Shown here one piece after another: positions 27,326 to 37,942 of a stretch of DNA of 64,000 nucleotides (position 1 is the stretch's first letter; every line of letters begins with the position of its first letter). Source of the stretch: Pterobdella sp. o SKG-2022 (lineage: Eukaryota > Annelida > Clitellata > Hirudinida > Piscicolidae). A model generated the notes under the pieces. It made no database searches and had not been told where the DNA came from. It worked only from the letters and a program-made list of their open reading frames with translations. The stretch is taken from contig OZ038321.1 in assembly GCA_964035795.1 (NCBI GenBank), forward strand, positions 310,001-374,000. Direction: 5' to 3'. Position numbers and translations under genes: made by a program.

Positions 27326-27440
27326 ATTCAAATAAAAACACTTTTAGGAGTTTATTTTATTCCACGAAGCTTTTTGTAACTTCATCTTACGAAAAGTTTC
27401 GTGGAATAAAATAAACTCCTAAAAGTGTTTTTATTTGAAT
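27326..27440. repeat. Hairpin: 43-bp perfect inverted repeat
   Basis: Arms 27326-27368 and 27398-27440 are exact reverse complements with a 29-bp loop. It follows exon 7 of copy D. Pieces of the arm (CTTCGTGGAATAAAA) recur near 57090. Confidence 0.85.
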
Positions 27441-27507
27441 ATTTACGTTTGGCTCGAAGAATTAAAATATTATTAGTTTATTGAGTTGATATTCTATTAA
27501 TGATATA

Positions 27508-28450
27508 GTAATTGAATTTTGAGCATATAAAGAGTTGGAGTGATGTAGTGTTGGAGTATTTCAGATGCTGACAACAAAGATACATGTTGTTATCCATCCT
27601 CTTTCAAAGTCCCTGTGACACCAGTTCTACAGAAACAATTTTTTAAGAAAAGAGTTATTGGTGGGACAGTTATCAAACACCACAAGCTACCCTGGTTGGC
27701 AACTTGAATGCTTGACCAGTTCAAGTCCTCTATTGGCACCAAGGCCAGAACCTCTATCTGGATTTCTGGTTCGGTTTCCACAATACAATACAATACAATA
27801 CAATAACGAATATGATTATAAGTTAGGCATGATTATAGTGGCATTAACTCCAAAAGTTTCTAGGCCACTAATATGGTTCAAAGTGCATCAGAAATCCTTT
27901 TGCAAGCATGAAGCCTATAACTTATGCAGACCCAATAGGCTTTCCTTGGTTGAAGTGTTTGTCGTTGTGTTCAGCTTCATATGGAACCATCTGCAATACA
28001 GCAGTTGCGACACTTCATTTTGGAAGCAAACCTTGCTCAAACGCTCAAATCGTACTTTGTAGAACCTGTAATTTTCTAGTTCAGAGTTGTTGGCAAAGTG
28101 CACCTGGGACATGATCTGATCAAACGTGTCTCACCACTTGAGCACTTTGGTGCAAAAACCCCATCAGCCAATGAATTATAATGAGGTCCCATTCATTGAA
28201 ATTTCAGATCAATATTGAATGAGGGGTCTTGAAATTTTCACGCGTTGAATTGCTTGTAAGAAAGTCAAGTTGAAAACATGTCTCTAAAAAGCTGCATCTT
28301 AGTTTATATGGCATGCCCTTCTTCGTGGTGTTTGTTGTCGATTTCATCATCATATTAGTTTCTCTGTCGTTAAATTATTCTTATTAAACAAATATAATTT
28401 CATTAACAAGCACTAAACAAATCAAAAGGTCAAAAACAAAAGATATCACA
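27508..28450 (+). repeat. Second copy of the downstream C/D/E block
   Basis: Begins with the same GAATTTTGAGCATATAAAGA stretch as 25433 and ends with the same TTATTAAACAAATATAATTT stretch as 25856. The middle, with four tandem ACAAT units near 27785, is absent from the first copy. Confidence 0.65.
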
Positions 28451-28789
28451 ATTATGATCCGATTAAAAGATTCTAGTAAAGAAGATCGGCAAGTTTCAAA
28501 ATTGTTCGATAGACTATGAGAATAGCAGATTAGTTTTATGAAATTTTTTTTATCAATAAAAAGTTGCAACTTTTGATTCGATACAAGTGAACCAAGTTTT
28601 AAAACAAGTTAATGAACAATCTTAAAAAATAAATTAAAAAATAATAAAAATAAGAGGATAATAATTGACGACAAAATGAGGCGATTTTTTCAATACATTT
28701 TTTTATTCTACCAAAATTTTCGATAAATTCATCAATCTCTTTTGACGACTTCGCGACCCAAGATTTTATGTGGGGGTTTCCACGCCAGT

Positions 28790-29690
28790 GCGAGGTAGGT
28801 AGGTGTGGCCACAGCTACTGCAGTCAAAAGTTACGTCAGGTACGACTGCTGAGGCTTTTCAATTTTTCTTCTTGCAGCGTTTTCCCTTCAAGTTGATTTT
28901 ACGAGAATTCTCAAAAAAAGATGATATGGCGCCAGAAGCTGCTTTCGTCAGCCAAAGTAGACCAATGGTTATAATCAAAGTGGTAGATACTGAAAGACTT
29001 CTCCGGTCTTTTTGGTGCTCCTCTCTCATGGTGGACAGTGAAAAGCTTGCCATACAAGACCGTCTTGGGCAGGCGATAATCGTCCATTTTGGAAACATGT
29101 TTTGCGCAGCGTAGTTGTGACTTTGACAGCATGGCCTCAATAATGATAACCTCTGTCTGTTCAAAAACCTCACCATTTGTGACGTAATCACCCCAGTGAA
29201 TGTTGAGAATAACGTGGAGACAGCGCTGGTGGAAACGCTCCAGAAGTCGCAAGTTGTGACGATAAGTTACTCATGCTTCAGAACCGTACAGTAGGGTGGT
29301 GAGTATGACGGCTCTGTACACGCTAAATTTGGCACCCTTCCTCCGCTGCTTGTAATATAGATTTTTTTGAGCAGTTTGCCATAAGCGTTCTTCAACTTGG
29401 CTTTTCTGTTGTTTAGTTCTCTGTCGATTATGACATCTGGTGTGAGTGTATAGACCAAATAGGTGAACTGGTGAACGGTCTTTTACACAGTCTAACCAAC
29501 GGTGATGTGAGAAAGACGGTACTCTTTTTGATGATGTTGAAAAGAGTTTGGCTAGACATATGCGGAGATGCCAATAACCTCCCTAAGTCGGGTCTCTCAT
29601 GCTTCTTAATGATGCGATAAAAGAGAAGACAAGACAAGAAGAGTTGGAGCCAGAACAAAACCCTGTTTTACACCGTTGACAATGATTAAG
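28790..29690 (-). mobile_element. LINE reverse transcriptase C-terminal region, degraded
   Basis: Minus strand: RLLERFHQRCLHVILNIHWG, then YVTNGEV, then LRCAKHVSKMDDYRLPKTVL and RGAPKRPEKSF. This matches the common LINE tail pattern (RLxxFHQRCLRxILxIxWxD, LRWAGHVxRMxDxRLPK, RGAPxxR). Frames shift repeatedly and no complete RT remains. It is a different LINE family from the one at 48-51 kb. Confidence 0.75.
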
Positions 29691-30101
29691 AGTTTGAAGA
29701 AGTCGCTGTGTAGCACTGGACCTCAATCTTTTCAAAGCTCAGATAGAATTCCATCAACTCCTGCTACTTTGCCACTCTTCATCTGATCTATGGCTTTGGT
29801 AAGCTCCTGCATTGTGAGCAATCCGTTCAATTTCACTTTTACTGGCAACTGAGGGATGCAGAGCAGAGCTGAGTTTTGAAAAACTCGATTGGTGACATTA
29901 ATGAGTTATAAAAATTTGAACATGTCAAAAATTTTATTTGTGTGAAATAAAACATCAAAAAAATTACCTCATTTCATGAAGTTATTTTTGGAAACAATTA
30001 ACAAAACATCAATACATAATGTCTTTAAATAAGGTGAGAGCCAAAAAGTTATATTCAATTGGAAGGAACACTGTGGATCTAACGTAATTAAGGTAATGTG
30101 G

Positions 30102-30172
30102 TATTTATTGAGCGCCCACGCGGGACTGAATCTTTAGATAATTAGTCTAATGCTTTACCTCTGAGCTATAAT
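30102..30172 (-). mobile_element. tRNA-derived SINE head, minus strand
   Basis: The reverse complement reads TAGCTCAGAGGTAAAGCATT, then AGACTAATTATCTAAAGATT, then CAGTCCCGCG, the same tRNA-like head as 26913. Confidence 0.5.
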
Positions 30173-30575
30173 TTTTTGAATATACTTCATGATGAAAAAA
30201 TATGTTTCTGCAAATCTTCGTTTGGAATAAAAACTTAAATTGAAAGTAGAAATAATAGTCTTTGGTAACGTTGCGTTGGAAGTTTAAGTCATTGAACGTA
30301 GGTCTGTTCGCCACAACGAACAATGTTTTTAAAATGTTCAGGATAAAAGATAAGAGATATTTATAAGAAATGACATTTTTTGGTGGAAAATAAAACTTTT
30401 TTTTGAATTTTCATTTTTTATTAAAAAATTGAGAAAAGTTTTAATAAAAGTATTATAATTAATTTAATCGATTTGAAAAGAGAATTTCACATAGGTAACT
30501 TAATTATGAATGTAACCCCCATATTTTCTCCTCATCTCACAACTCCCCAAACCCCATCTTCCTCCTCACATTCAG

Positions 30576-31631
30576 CTGGGGGTTACACTTATACAAAAGG
30601 TTTCAAAATTGAAAAGTTGGATCTTAGTTATTTGGTCGGCAAGGTATCATTAGTTTTATTATTTACTTATTGTTATAATTATTTTTACAATAATTTTTAG
30701 CATGGGTTGGAAGCTGATCTTTAATTAGCATCAGATTCCCAAATCAATGGGTGAGAAAATGCATCTTTTTTCACCATTAAGAGTTTAGGAACCAATATAA
30801 AAATGAATTTAAACTGGTTAAACTATTTTCAAAAATATTGTACAATCTTCTATAAAGTTTCATGAACCCCCACCACCTCCTCCGTAACTTTGGCTCTTTA
30901 GCCACCATCATCATTTCAGTAATTCTTTCCAGCTACCAATTCAGTGAATAATTCTATTTCCAAGATAAGGTTCCAACAAGGAGCGAGCAAGGCAGTAGAT
31001 ATGTTGGGGACACAATTGAAATTGTCTTCAGACGGAATTGTCACTGATGCGGGGGGTCAAATTATGGGTAGGTTTTTGATTTATAGTTTCATGCTTTTGA
31101 TTTTTATGTGGTTTAAAAGAATGTTATATAAACCATATATTGGTCATATTATGTATATTCTCTACAATAGTTCCAGATTATTCTAAAGTAGATATAATTG
31201 GTCACGTGAGTAGTAATATTATTAATAATAATAAAAACAAAAAAAAAAGCAAAAATAAAATTTTCAGCCTCTTAAGGAAGCTTTATCGAATTTGAAAGAA
31301 GCCATGCCTAGTTTACGGGTGCGTTCGAAACTATTAATTATTAATTCATTTTTTTCTTATTTTTTCTATTTATCTATTGATAATGTAAAAATCCAACTTT
31401 TTCGTTAAACCCATCAACTCACACTTAACATCGTCCATTGAGCTCAACTGGCCCACAACCAAGATATTAGGACCCCACAATCAACCAACCATCTCCATTG
31501 TGCAGGTCATTTTCTCCTATAGAAACAAGCCTTCAAAAGTTCTTTACAATGGCAAAAAAGACCAGTTCGATACCCCCACTGGATCCCTGGTTCTTTATGT
31601 CGAGAATGGAAATGTTAGTAGATTTCAATAA
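30576..31631 (+). pseudogene. Secreted family copy E: exons 2-7, no signal exon, exon 3 broken
   Basis: Exon 2 30576-30643 (GGYTYTKGFKIEKLDLSYLV), exon 3 30701-30750, exon 4 30965-31067, exon 5 31171-31205 (VPDYSKVDIIGH), exon 6 31268-31318 (PLKEALSNLKEAMPSLR), exon 7 31506-31631 (VIFSYRNKPSKVLYNGKK, then a TAA). Splice sites are retained. Exon 3 is 50 bp with an in-frame TAA at codon 8, and exon 1 with its TATA box is missing; homology to gene C begins just after the exon 1 position. Probably a pseudogene, though exons 4-7 are in phase to be spliced from gene C exon 3. Confidence 0.65.
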
Positions 31632-31931
31632 CCATTGTTGATTGTGTTGATATTCTATTGTAGTATTTGAATTTTGAGCATATACAAATTTGGTGTGATG
31701 TTGTGTTGTCGATTTCATCATCATATTAGTTTCTCCGTGGTCAAATTACCAGTATTAGACAAACACATTATATATGAACAAAGCACTAGACAAACTCAGG
31801 TCCACAAAATAAGATATTTCAACTATTTAGCGAAAAAAGGTTTTTCTTGAAGATCGACAGTTTTGGAATCTCCCGATACACAATAAAGTGATTTTATGAA
31901 ATTTTTCAATGAAACTTTCTACATGTTTTCA

Positions 31932-33420
31932 ACTCTAGACTCGTATCATAATGGCCATATGAAACTGTCGAGTGCTCTTCCAAAGAATGCCTAAAAGCAG
32001 ACTTCATTTTATACCCTCAAACTATATTTAACTTAATTTTTTTTACATTAATTTGATCCGTTATTAATTTAAAAGTTAAACACTGAATTTTCAAAATTTT
32101 ACTGATAAAAACAACGCCAGCCGGGTATTTCGAGCCTCTAAGAGTATGATCGAGAGGGTCTTCCAATCTACGTAACAATGGCAACTAATCGTAGAAACAA
32201 CAAATTAATAGGGGAATGAAAAAATCAATGGATGCTACAGTGCAGATAGGGTGCTAATATCATGTAATAATCAATACGATAAAATTTAGTAATCATTTGG
32301 GAAGATTTGAAACGCCTTTATGGAATCAACGATTGCTTAACAGTTTTTGGAGAAATAAATAAAAAAGGCGGTATAAATAGCAAATGAAAACAAAATATCA
32401 TCAAATTAAATCTAAAGAATCAAACAAGAGACCCGCAATTAGGAATGCAGGATGACAAATGTGGCTTGGTGACCCCACAATGAGAAGTCTAATGCTGTTT
32501 GTTCACAAAGCTTTTATCGTTGTGAACTGGTTGATACAAGTCCTTGTACCCCAGCCAATCAATATAACATATGGACAATAGAAACAACTTTGTACTACAA
32601 TTCATAACTCCAATGAACTAAACGGGCAATAACGGGAAACAAACGGTATTACATCTTAAAAGTGGATCTAAATGCAAGAGTGTCATATAAATGGAAGCTT
32701 AACATTGTGTTTGAAATATATTGATTAATTCGATTGAAGAATATGTGCGGATGATAAAAAATAAAGAATGCAGTTAAAAAATAAAGTCAACAAAGAAAAA
32801 ATTGCATTCTAACTTCAGCTAACCTATCTACTCAAATGTCTCTTGATGCTGCTATTTATAGAATGGGGTATGACGTAATAACAGATGACAAAAAATGAAA
32901 ACCATTAAAACTATCAAGCCCAGTGAATAAAAAACGATAAAGTGTGACCCCTAGAATGATATGATGAGAAACAAAATGTTCAAGTCTGCCCCAAGGTTCC
33001 ACTGCAGGAGATTCTGAATCTTGCATCAAACTTGTGAAAAAATTTGTCGTATTTCATCATACAACAATACTGACTATCTAAAAAATAGTGAAGATAAAGG
33101 TAAGCGAGATTGGTGAGTTCAATTTGAATCGACCAATAGGAAAACATGCTTTATAAAATTGACCAATAAGCTTGTAGCTATTATAAATAATTTAAATCCT
33201 GAATAGTAATATAATCTAATCAATAAATGCAGAGTTTTGCATTAAATACTAAACGGTGAATTAAATTATAATTAATTATAAAAATTATTTCGAATAATTA
33301 TGAAAATTATTTTGAATAATTATAACCGACCTCATGTTACAAGTATCATATATCAAAGAAACGATAATTATTTTCAACGCCATCATTGGTAACTTAATAA
33401 GCTTGATACTAGCAATAAAC
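31932..33420. other. AT-rich intergenic region, nothing recognised
   Basis: No coding frame, RNA gene or clear transposon seen. It separates the secreted array from the Ly6/uPAR gene. Confidence 0.5.
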
Positions 33421-33429
33421 ACCACAAAA

Positions 33430-33545
33430 CCACCATCTTCAACCCCCACACCCCCACTCTAAACCACACCACCACTCCAAACCACACCACAACACCACCA
33501 CTCCAAACCACACCACAACACCACCACTCCAAACCACACCACACC
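33430..33545. repeat. CA-rich minisatellite of about 27 bp units
   Basis: At least three units of CCACTCCAAACCACACCACA plus ACACCA lie directly after the Ly6/uPAR stop codon, so they probably fall in its 3' UTR. Confidence 0.8.
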
Positions 33546-33547
33546 CC

Positions 33548-36500
33548 TCAATGTAAAAACGTGATGGCAAGAGCGATGATGATGGTGATGATACTGGGGA
33601 AGAGGGTTGACATTCCATTGCAATAATCATCGTCATCACACTCACAATATCTGTGATGAGAGGGAGGGAGGTTTGGAATAATAAGAAAAATTTATATATC
33701 GTCAAAAAAAGCAGCAGAAGCAAATAGTTATATCATTTGATGAGGTTTATGTTATGTGGTAAAAAAGACACACATGGAATATTAAAGAACAAATTTATAG
33801 GACATGTGTGAGGCCTGTCATGACATATGGCTCAAAAACCTGGGTGATAAAATCTGTTGAAGAGAGTATTTTGAGGAAAGCAGAAAAACGGATGCTTAGA
33901 ATGATGCGTGGTGTGCAGCTAGCTGATGGTGTGAGTACAAAGAAGTTGATGGTTAGCTTGGGGTTGGTTAGTACAATCATTGAAGTGGTGAGGCAAGAGA
34001 GTTTGAGATGGCTGGGTCATGTAGTAAGGAAAGAGGATAATGACTGTGTTAAGCAGGCGTAGAGGTTTAAGGTTGAAGGTAGTAGAGGAAGAGGAAGGTC
34101 AAGGTTAGCTTGGAAAATTATGATGGAAAACCTGTCGTGGACTTGGGTTAGGTCTTGAAGATGCCTACAACAGGGTGAAATGGAGAGAGAGGGTTAGGTC
34201 ATGGAAAGAAGTCAGTGACTCCTTGGAAAAGGGAAAGATGCTGACTATAATAAAATGATAATTTTTTGGGCTTCATTTTGATTGGGGGTGAGTAAATAAA
34301 GCTAATGTTAAAAAAGGCTGGAAATGCTGATTATGAAAAGGTTGATGCATATGTTTTTTTGGAAATTTTTTATCCGAAAATTATTTTATTTTCATGTAAA
34401 CCATAAAAAATAATCCATAAAGATCGGTATGTATTTATGAATGGGCGAAATTGAGATTGTTCTTGGAGGTTTTTATATGCATCTCATCAAACTATTTTCC
34501 GATTTTATATAAAAATATGGAATATTTTTATATCAATAAATATTAGCAAAGTAACTTTTCAGAGAAACCAAAAATAAGAGAGAACTTAACACTGCATGAT
34601 CTTGACAATATGAGCAGATATGATAAGAAACTAGATAAGAATAAGCTATCATATAGTTATGGCTCGGCTCACTAGATAAAAATATTTTTTCGAAGGAAAA
34701 TAACATCAAAAGCAGAGCAATGTTGAGTGCATTAATATTATATTTGATGGAAAATCTAAAAAATACATACGATGTCTCTGAAAAATTATAACCTAAAAAA
34801 TTTACTATGATGACATTTAAAGCATAATTTTCAAGGTTAAATACGTGATAATTACATTACTAGATAATTATACATGCTAATTACACTCTGACGTCATAAT
34901 ACATGCTAATTACACAATGACGTAAGATTTGATAATTTTCATGATGGATTCATTATTATGAATGGTGTTACACTTTTGAGCAAAGCAGTGGAGCCGCCAA
35001 AGGTAAACGTATGGAAACCAATGGGGAGTGGATAAAATTATTATAATGATCAATAAAAGATTTCAAGGAATATATATATTGCCTAAATGATTTCAGAAAA
35101 TATATAAATTTCCTAAATGATTCCAGGAAATATATAAATTTCCTGGATGAATTTAAACAAACAAGAATTTATTGGTTAGTATATTCAAATATGGAAAACT
35201 AAGATATAGAAAAATGGTGTCTTTAGCCTATCAGAAGCTTGATAGATATTATTAATTTAAATGGTAGATTCTTACTGGTTCAAAATGTTGGCATATTTAC
35301 TTGTGAATTTTAAGGCACCCAGCCATCATGTTTTGTGGGTAATAATGCTACTGGCTAGTAATTACTCAAAATCATTGACAAATATGCTTGTCAAATTTCA
35401 TTTTAATTCTCCACTTTTATAATATTTTCAACTTTAAATAAAAATTTTTATTTTATTTGCTATTAATTTTAAATTCCACTTCACTTCTCCTCAAACAAGT
35501 GCATTATTACAGCAAATATTCATCGACACTGATTTCAACAATTCCTAAATTATTTTCTACTTTTATACAATTACCAAAAATCAATTTCATTTGAATTTAA
35601 CTCTAAGTTCACTTTTACTTGTTTACCATTTAAGTTCATTCATGACCACCAACCCTACCTGAGCTTGATTTTGGAGGTTCCAGTCCTGTCTACACATCTG
35701 TTCTCTTTAGTAGTATCAGGCCATGTAGCACATGACCTCACTGTCCTCACCTCCCCTTCAACTGTGGCCGAAAGGTGTAAGTAAAATAAACAAAAAAAAA
35801 TTTTTTGATCATATCACATAGTGTTTTGAGGTTTTTATTTTTTGAAATAAGAGAAGTGTTGCATAGCTAACCAATCAAATTCTCTTATAGCCTGTGTTCT
35901 TTTATCAGAGATTGGGCATGGATAAAAATAGAAAAATATAAACTGAAAACAAAAAAATTGAAAATAAAAAGTTATTCAAATAATAAAAAAATAACTGAAA
36001 AAAAAGAGAAATAAAATAAAAAAGAAAATAAAAAGTACACCGTAACTAAGACTTATATGAACATAAACAGCAAAAAAAATAAAAATAAAAGCCCACCATC
36101 TTGTACTATGATTCTACAGCGCTTGAAGTCAGGATTAGCAGAGCAATCGTTCTTGTATTTGTCCCCATGATCTTTGACGTTGAGACATTCGTCTCCGTCG
36201 TAACTTATCCCCGAGTTGCAAACATAACATTTGATTGCATTTGCTATAGGAGGTTGAGTTATTATGGGCTGGAATGGAAGTATCAGTCAATTGTGAAATT
36301 TTAGTTGGGTTATTAGAGTGAGTTGGATTGAAAAAAAGGGTTAAGTTATAAGAGCAATTTGTGTTGGAAAATTTGGTTTTTTAAGAAGAGAGTTGGTGAT
36401 TTTGATACTTTATAAAAAGCATTTATTGAATTATTAAGCATTAATAACTATAGAAACTAAATGTTGTTTTTTAAATATAAAATGTGTAAATGATATGAAA

Positions 36501-36578
36501 TATTGAAATTATCAACACACCAGTCTGTACTGAGAATACCACCAGAAGGACTGTGGTCAGAAAGAATTTCGAAGCCAT
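33548..36578 (-). CDS. GPI-anchored Ly6/uPAR (three-finger) domain protein, 136 aa
   Basis: Four minus-strand exons: 36578-36521, 36243-36097, 35761-35659, 33650-33548. All have GT-AG borders and matching phases (411 bp with TGA). Exon 1 is a signal peptide, MASKFFLTTVLLVVFSVQT. The mature chain starts AIKCYVCNSG and continues with DECLNV, NDCSANPDFKRCRIIVQD, VRSCATWPD, RCVDRTGTSKIKLR and the closing YCECDDDDYCN, the standard Ly6 cysteine order with terminal CN. A hydrophobic tail (STLFPSIITIIIALAITFLH) fits GPI attachment. The VRSC/CVDRTGT spacing resembles the quiver/sleepless group of invertebrate Ly6 proteins, which modulate channels or receptors at the cell surface; the target here is unknown. 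Intron 3 (2 kb) holds an antisense LINE. Confidence 0.88.
33755..34262 (+). mobile_element. LINE 3' fragment, same family as 48-51 kb
   Basis: Codes for RPVMTYGSKTWVIKSVEESI, then LRMMRGVQLADGVSTKKLMV and SLRWLGHVVRKEDNDCVKQA, followed by a broken tail ending in the shared GACTCCTTGGAAAAGGGAAA stretch. 5'-truncated, with stops and frameshifts, in intron 3 of the Ly6/uPAR gene. Confidence 0.85.
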
Positions 36579-37700
36579 ATCTAGTAATGGTTTTGATGTA
36601 GAAAAGATTGATTTTATTATATAAAAAAAACAAAATATTTATTATACATAATTCACAAAGATTATCGTAAGAAAATCTTTTCACGAAAAGCTTTGCGAAG
36701 TTTTAAATTAAACTTAGTGTTTGTTCCTCATACAAAATTGAGCTTAGTTTTTAGATTTACGTACTATAAAAAATTAAATAATTATGTTTTGGTGTTAATT
36801 GCATGAAAGTATAAATGAGTTACCTTTAAAATCGAGACTAATTTCAATTCTGATATCTATTTTATGAAATAAAAAATGTGTTAAAATATGAAATTAGAGT
36901 TAAAACTAAAGAACTAAAGCAAAACTCACATCGAAAGTTGCAAGCGCAAGGCAAACTTAACCTCTAAAGCTGATTATATATGCCAATATTATGTCCAAGA
37001 GATGTGCAAAATTTATTTAATATCTATTTTTTTGAAATAAATTATTTTTCAATACTATTTTTTAAAAATTTTTTGTGAATTTAATACTGAAATTTATATT
37101 TCAAAGCGATTTCTACTATAGTCCTCGAAGAAAAATTTTTTCGACTAATTCAAGTAATTTTTCAACAAATTCATGGATTTTTTAATGATTAAATAAAAAA
37201 ATTTCAAATTGAAAAATTCATGATAATTTTCACATTTTAACGAAATTTCTGTTGGAACTTGGTGACAATTTAGGACCAGAATATTCGGAACAAGTGCTAT
37301 TTTATATTTGGAAGTTTATAATCTGAAATGAAGTTAAAAATATTTTGAATAACTTTTCATTACAATTTAAAATTATTTCAGTGTTCATTTATTTAGGAAA
37401 TTCACAAAATTTAATAATATCGACTACTATTGTTTTAAATGGTTTATAAATAAACTCATTTTGAAACAATAGATATGAATAGCTTACAATAATATCAACA
37501 TATAATATTTAATAAATACAAAACTATAGATATATCACCATCTTTTTTGTTTGTCTTCTCTTCTCTTTTTAAAGCCAAGGCGCCCTAGGTTTGAAATATG
37601 TAAATTTTTAGAATTGGCAAACAAAACAAAAATGAAAAAATAATGAATTGAATTAAATTTTCAAAAATGATAAAAATAAAAAAAATAATAATCATAATAA
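36579..37700. other. AT-rich region upstream of the Ly6/uPAR gene
   Basis: Presumed promoter region of the minus-strand Ly6/uPAR gene. I see no other coding exon, and no TATA box I would commit to. Confidence 0.4.
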
Positions 37701-37942
37701 TAAATCATTATGAAACAAAGAGGCAACCGTGAGACTGGTGTTGGTGATGACTGGGAGCAAGCAAGGAGAATCTCTGCAGCCAATCAGAAGGCGTTTAAAG
37801 TGGGTGAAGTTGAACGTTAGAGTTTTAATATTTATCCATATATCATAATAATGAATTATTTTCATGTATTTTATCTTTGTAGGATATTTTCATTCAAGTT
37901 CTTATTTTATCAATATGATCGTTTGAAATTATTTGGGAATAC

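Noticed and set aside
28859..29252. Minus-strand frames of 110-113 aa as host genes
   Set aside because: They read as the RLLERFHQRCL and RLPK tail of a LINE.
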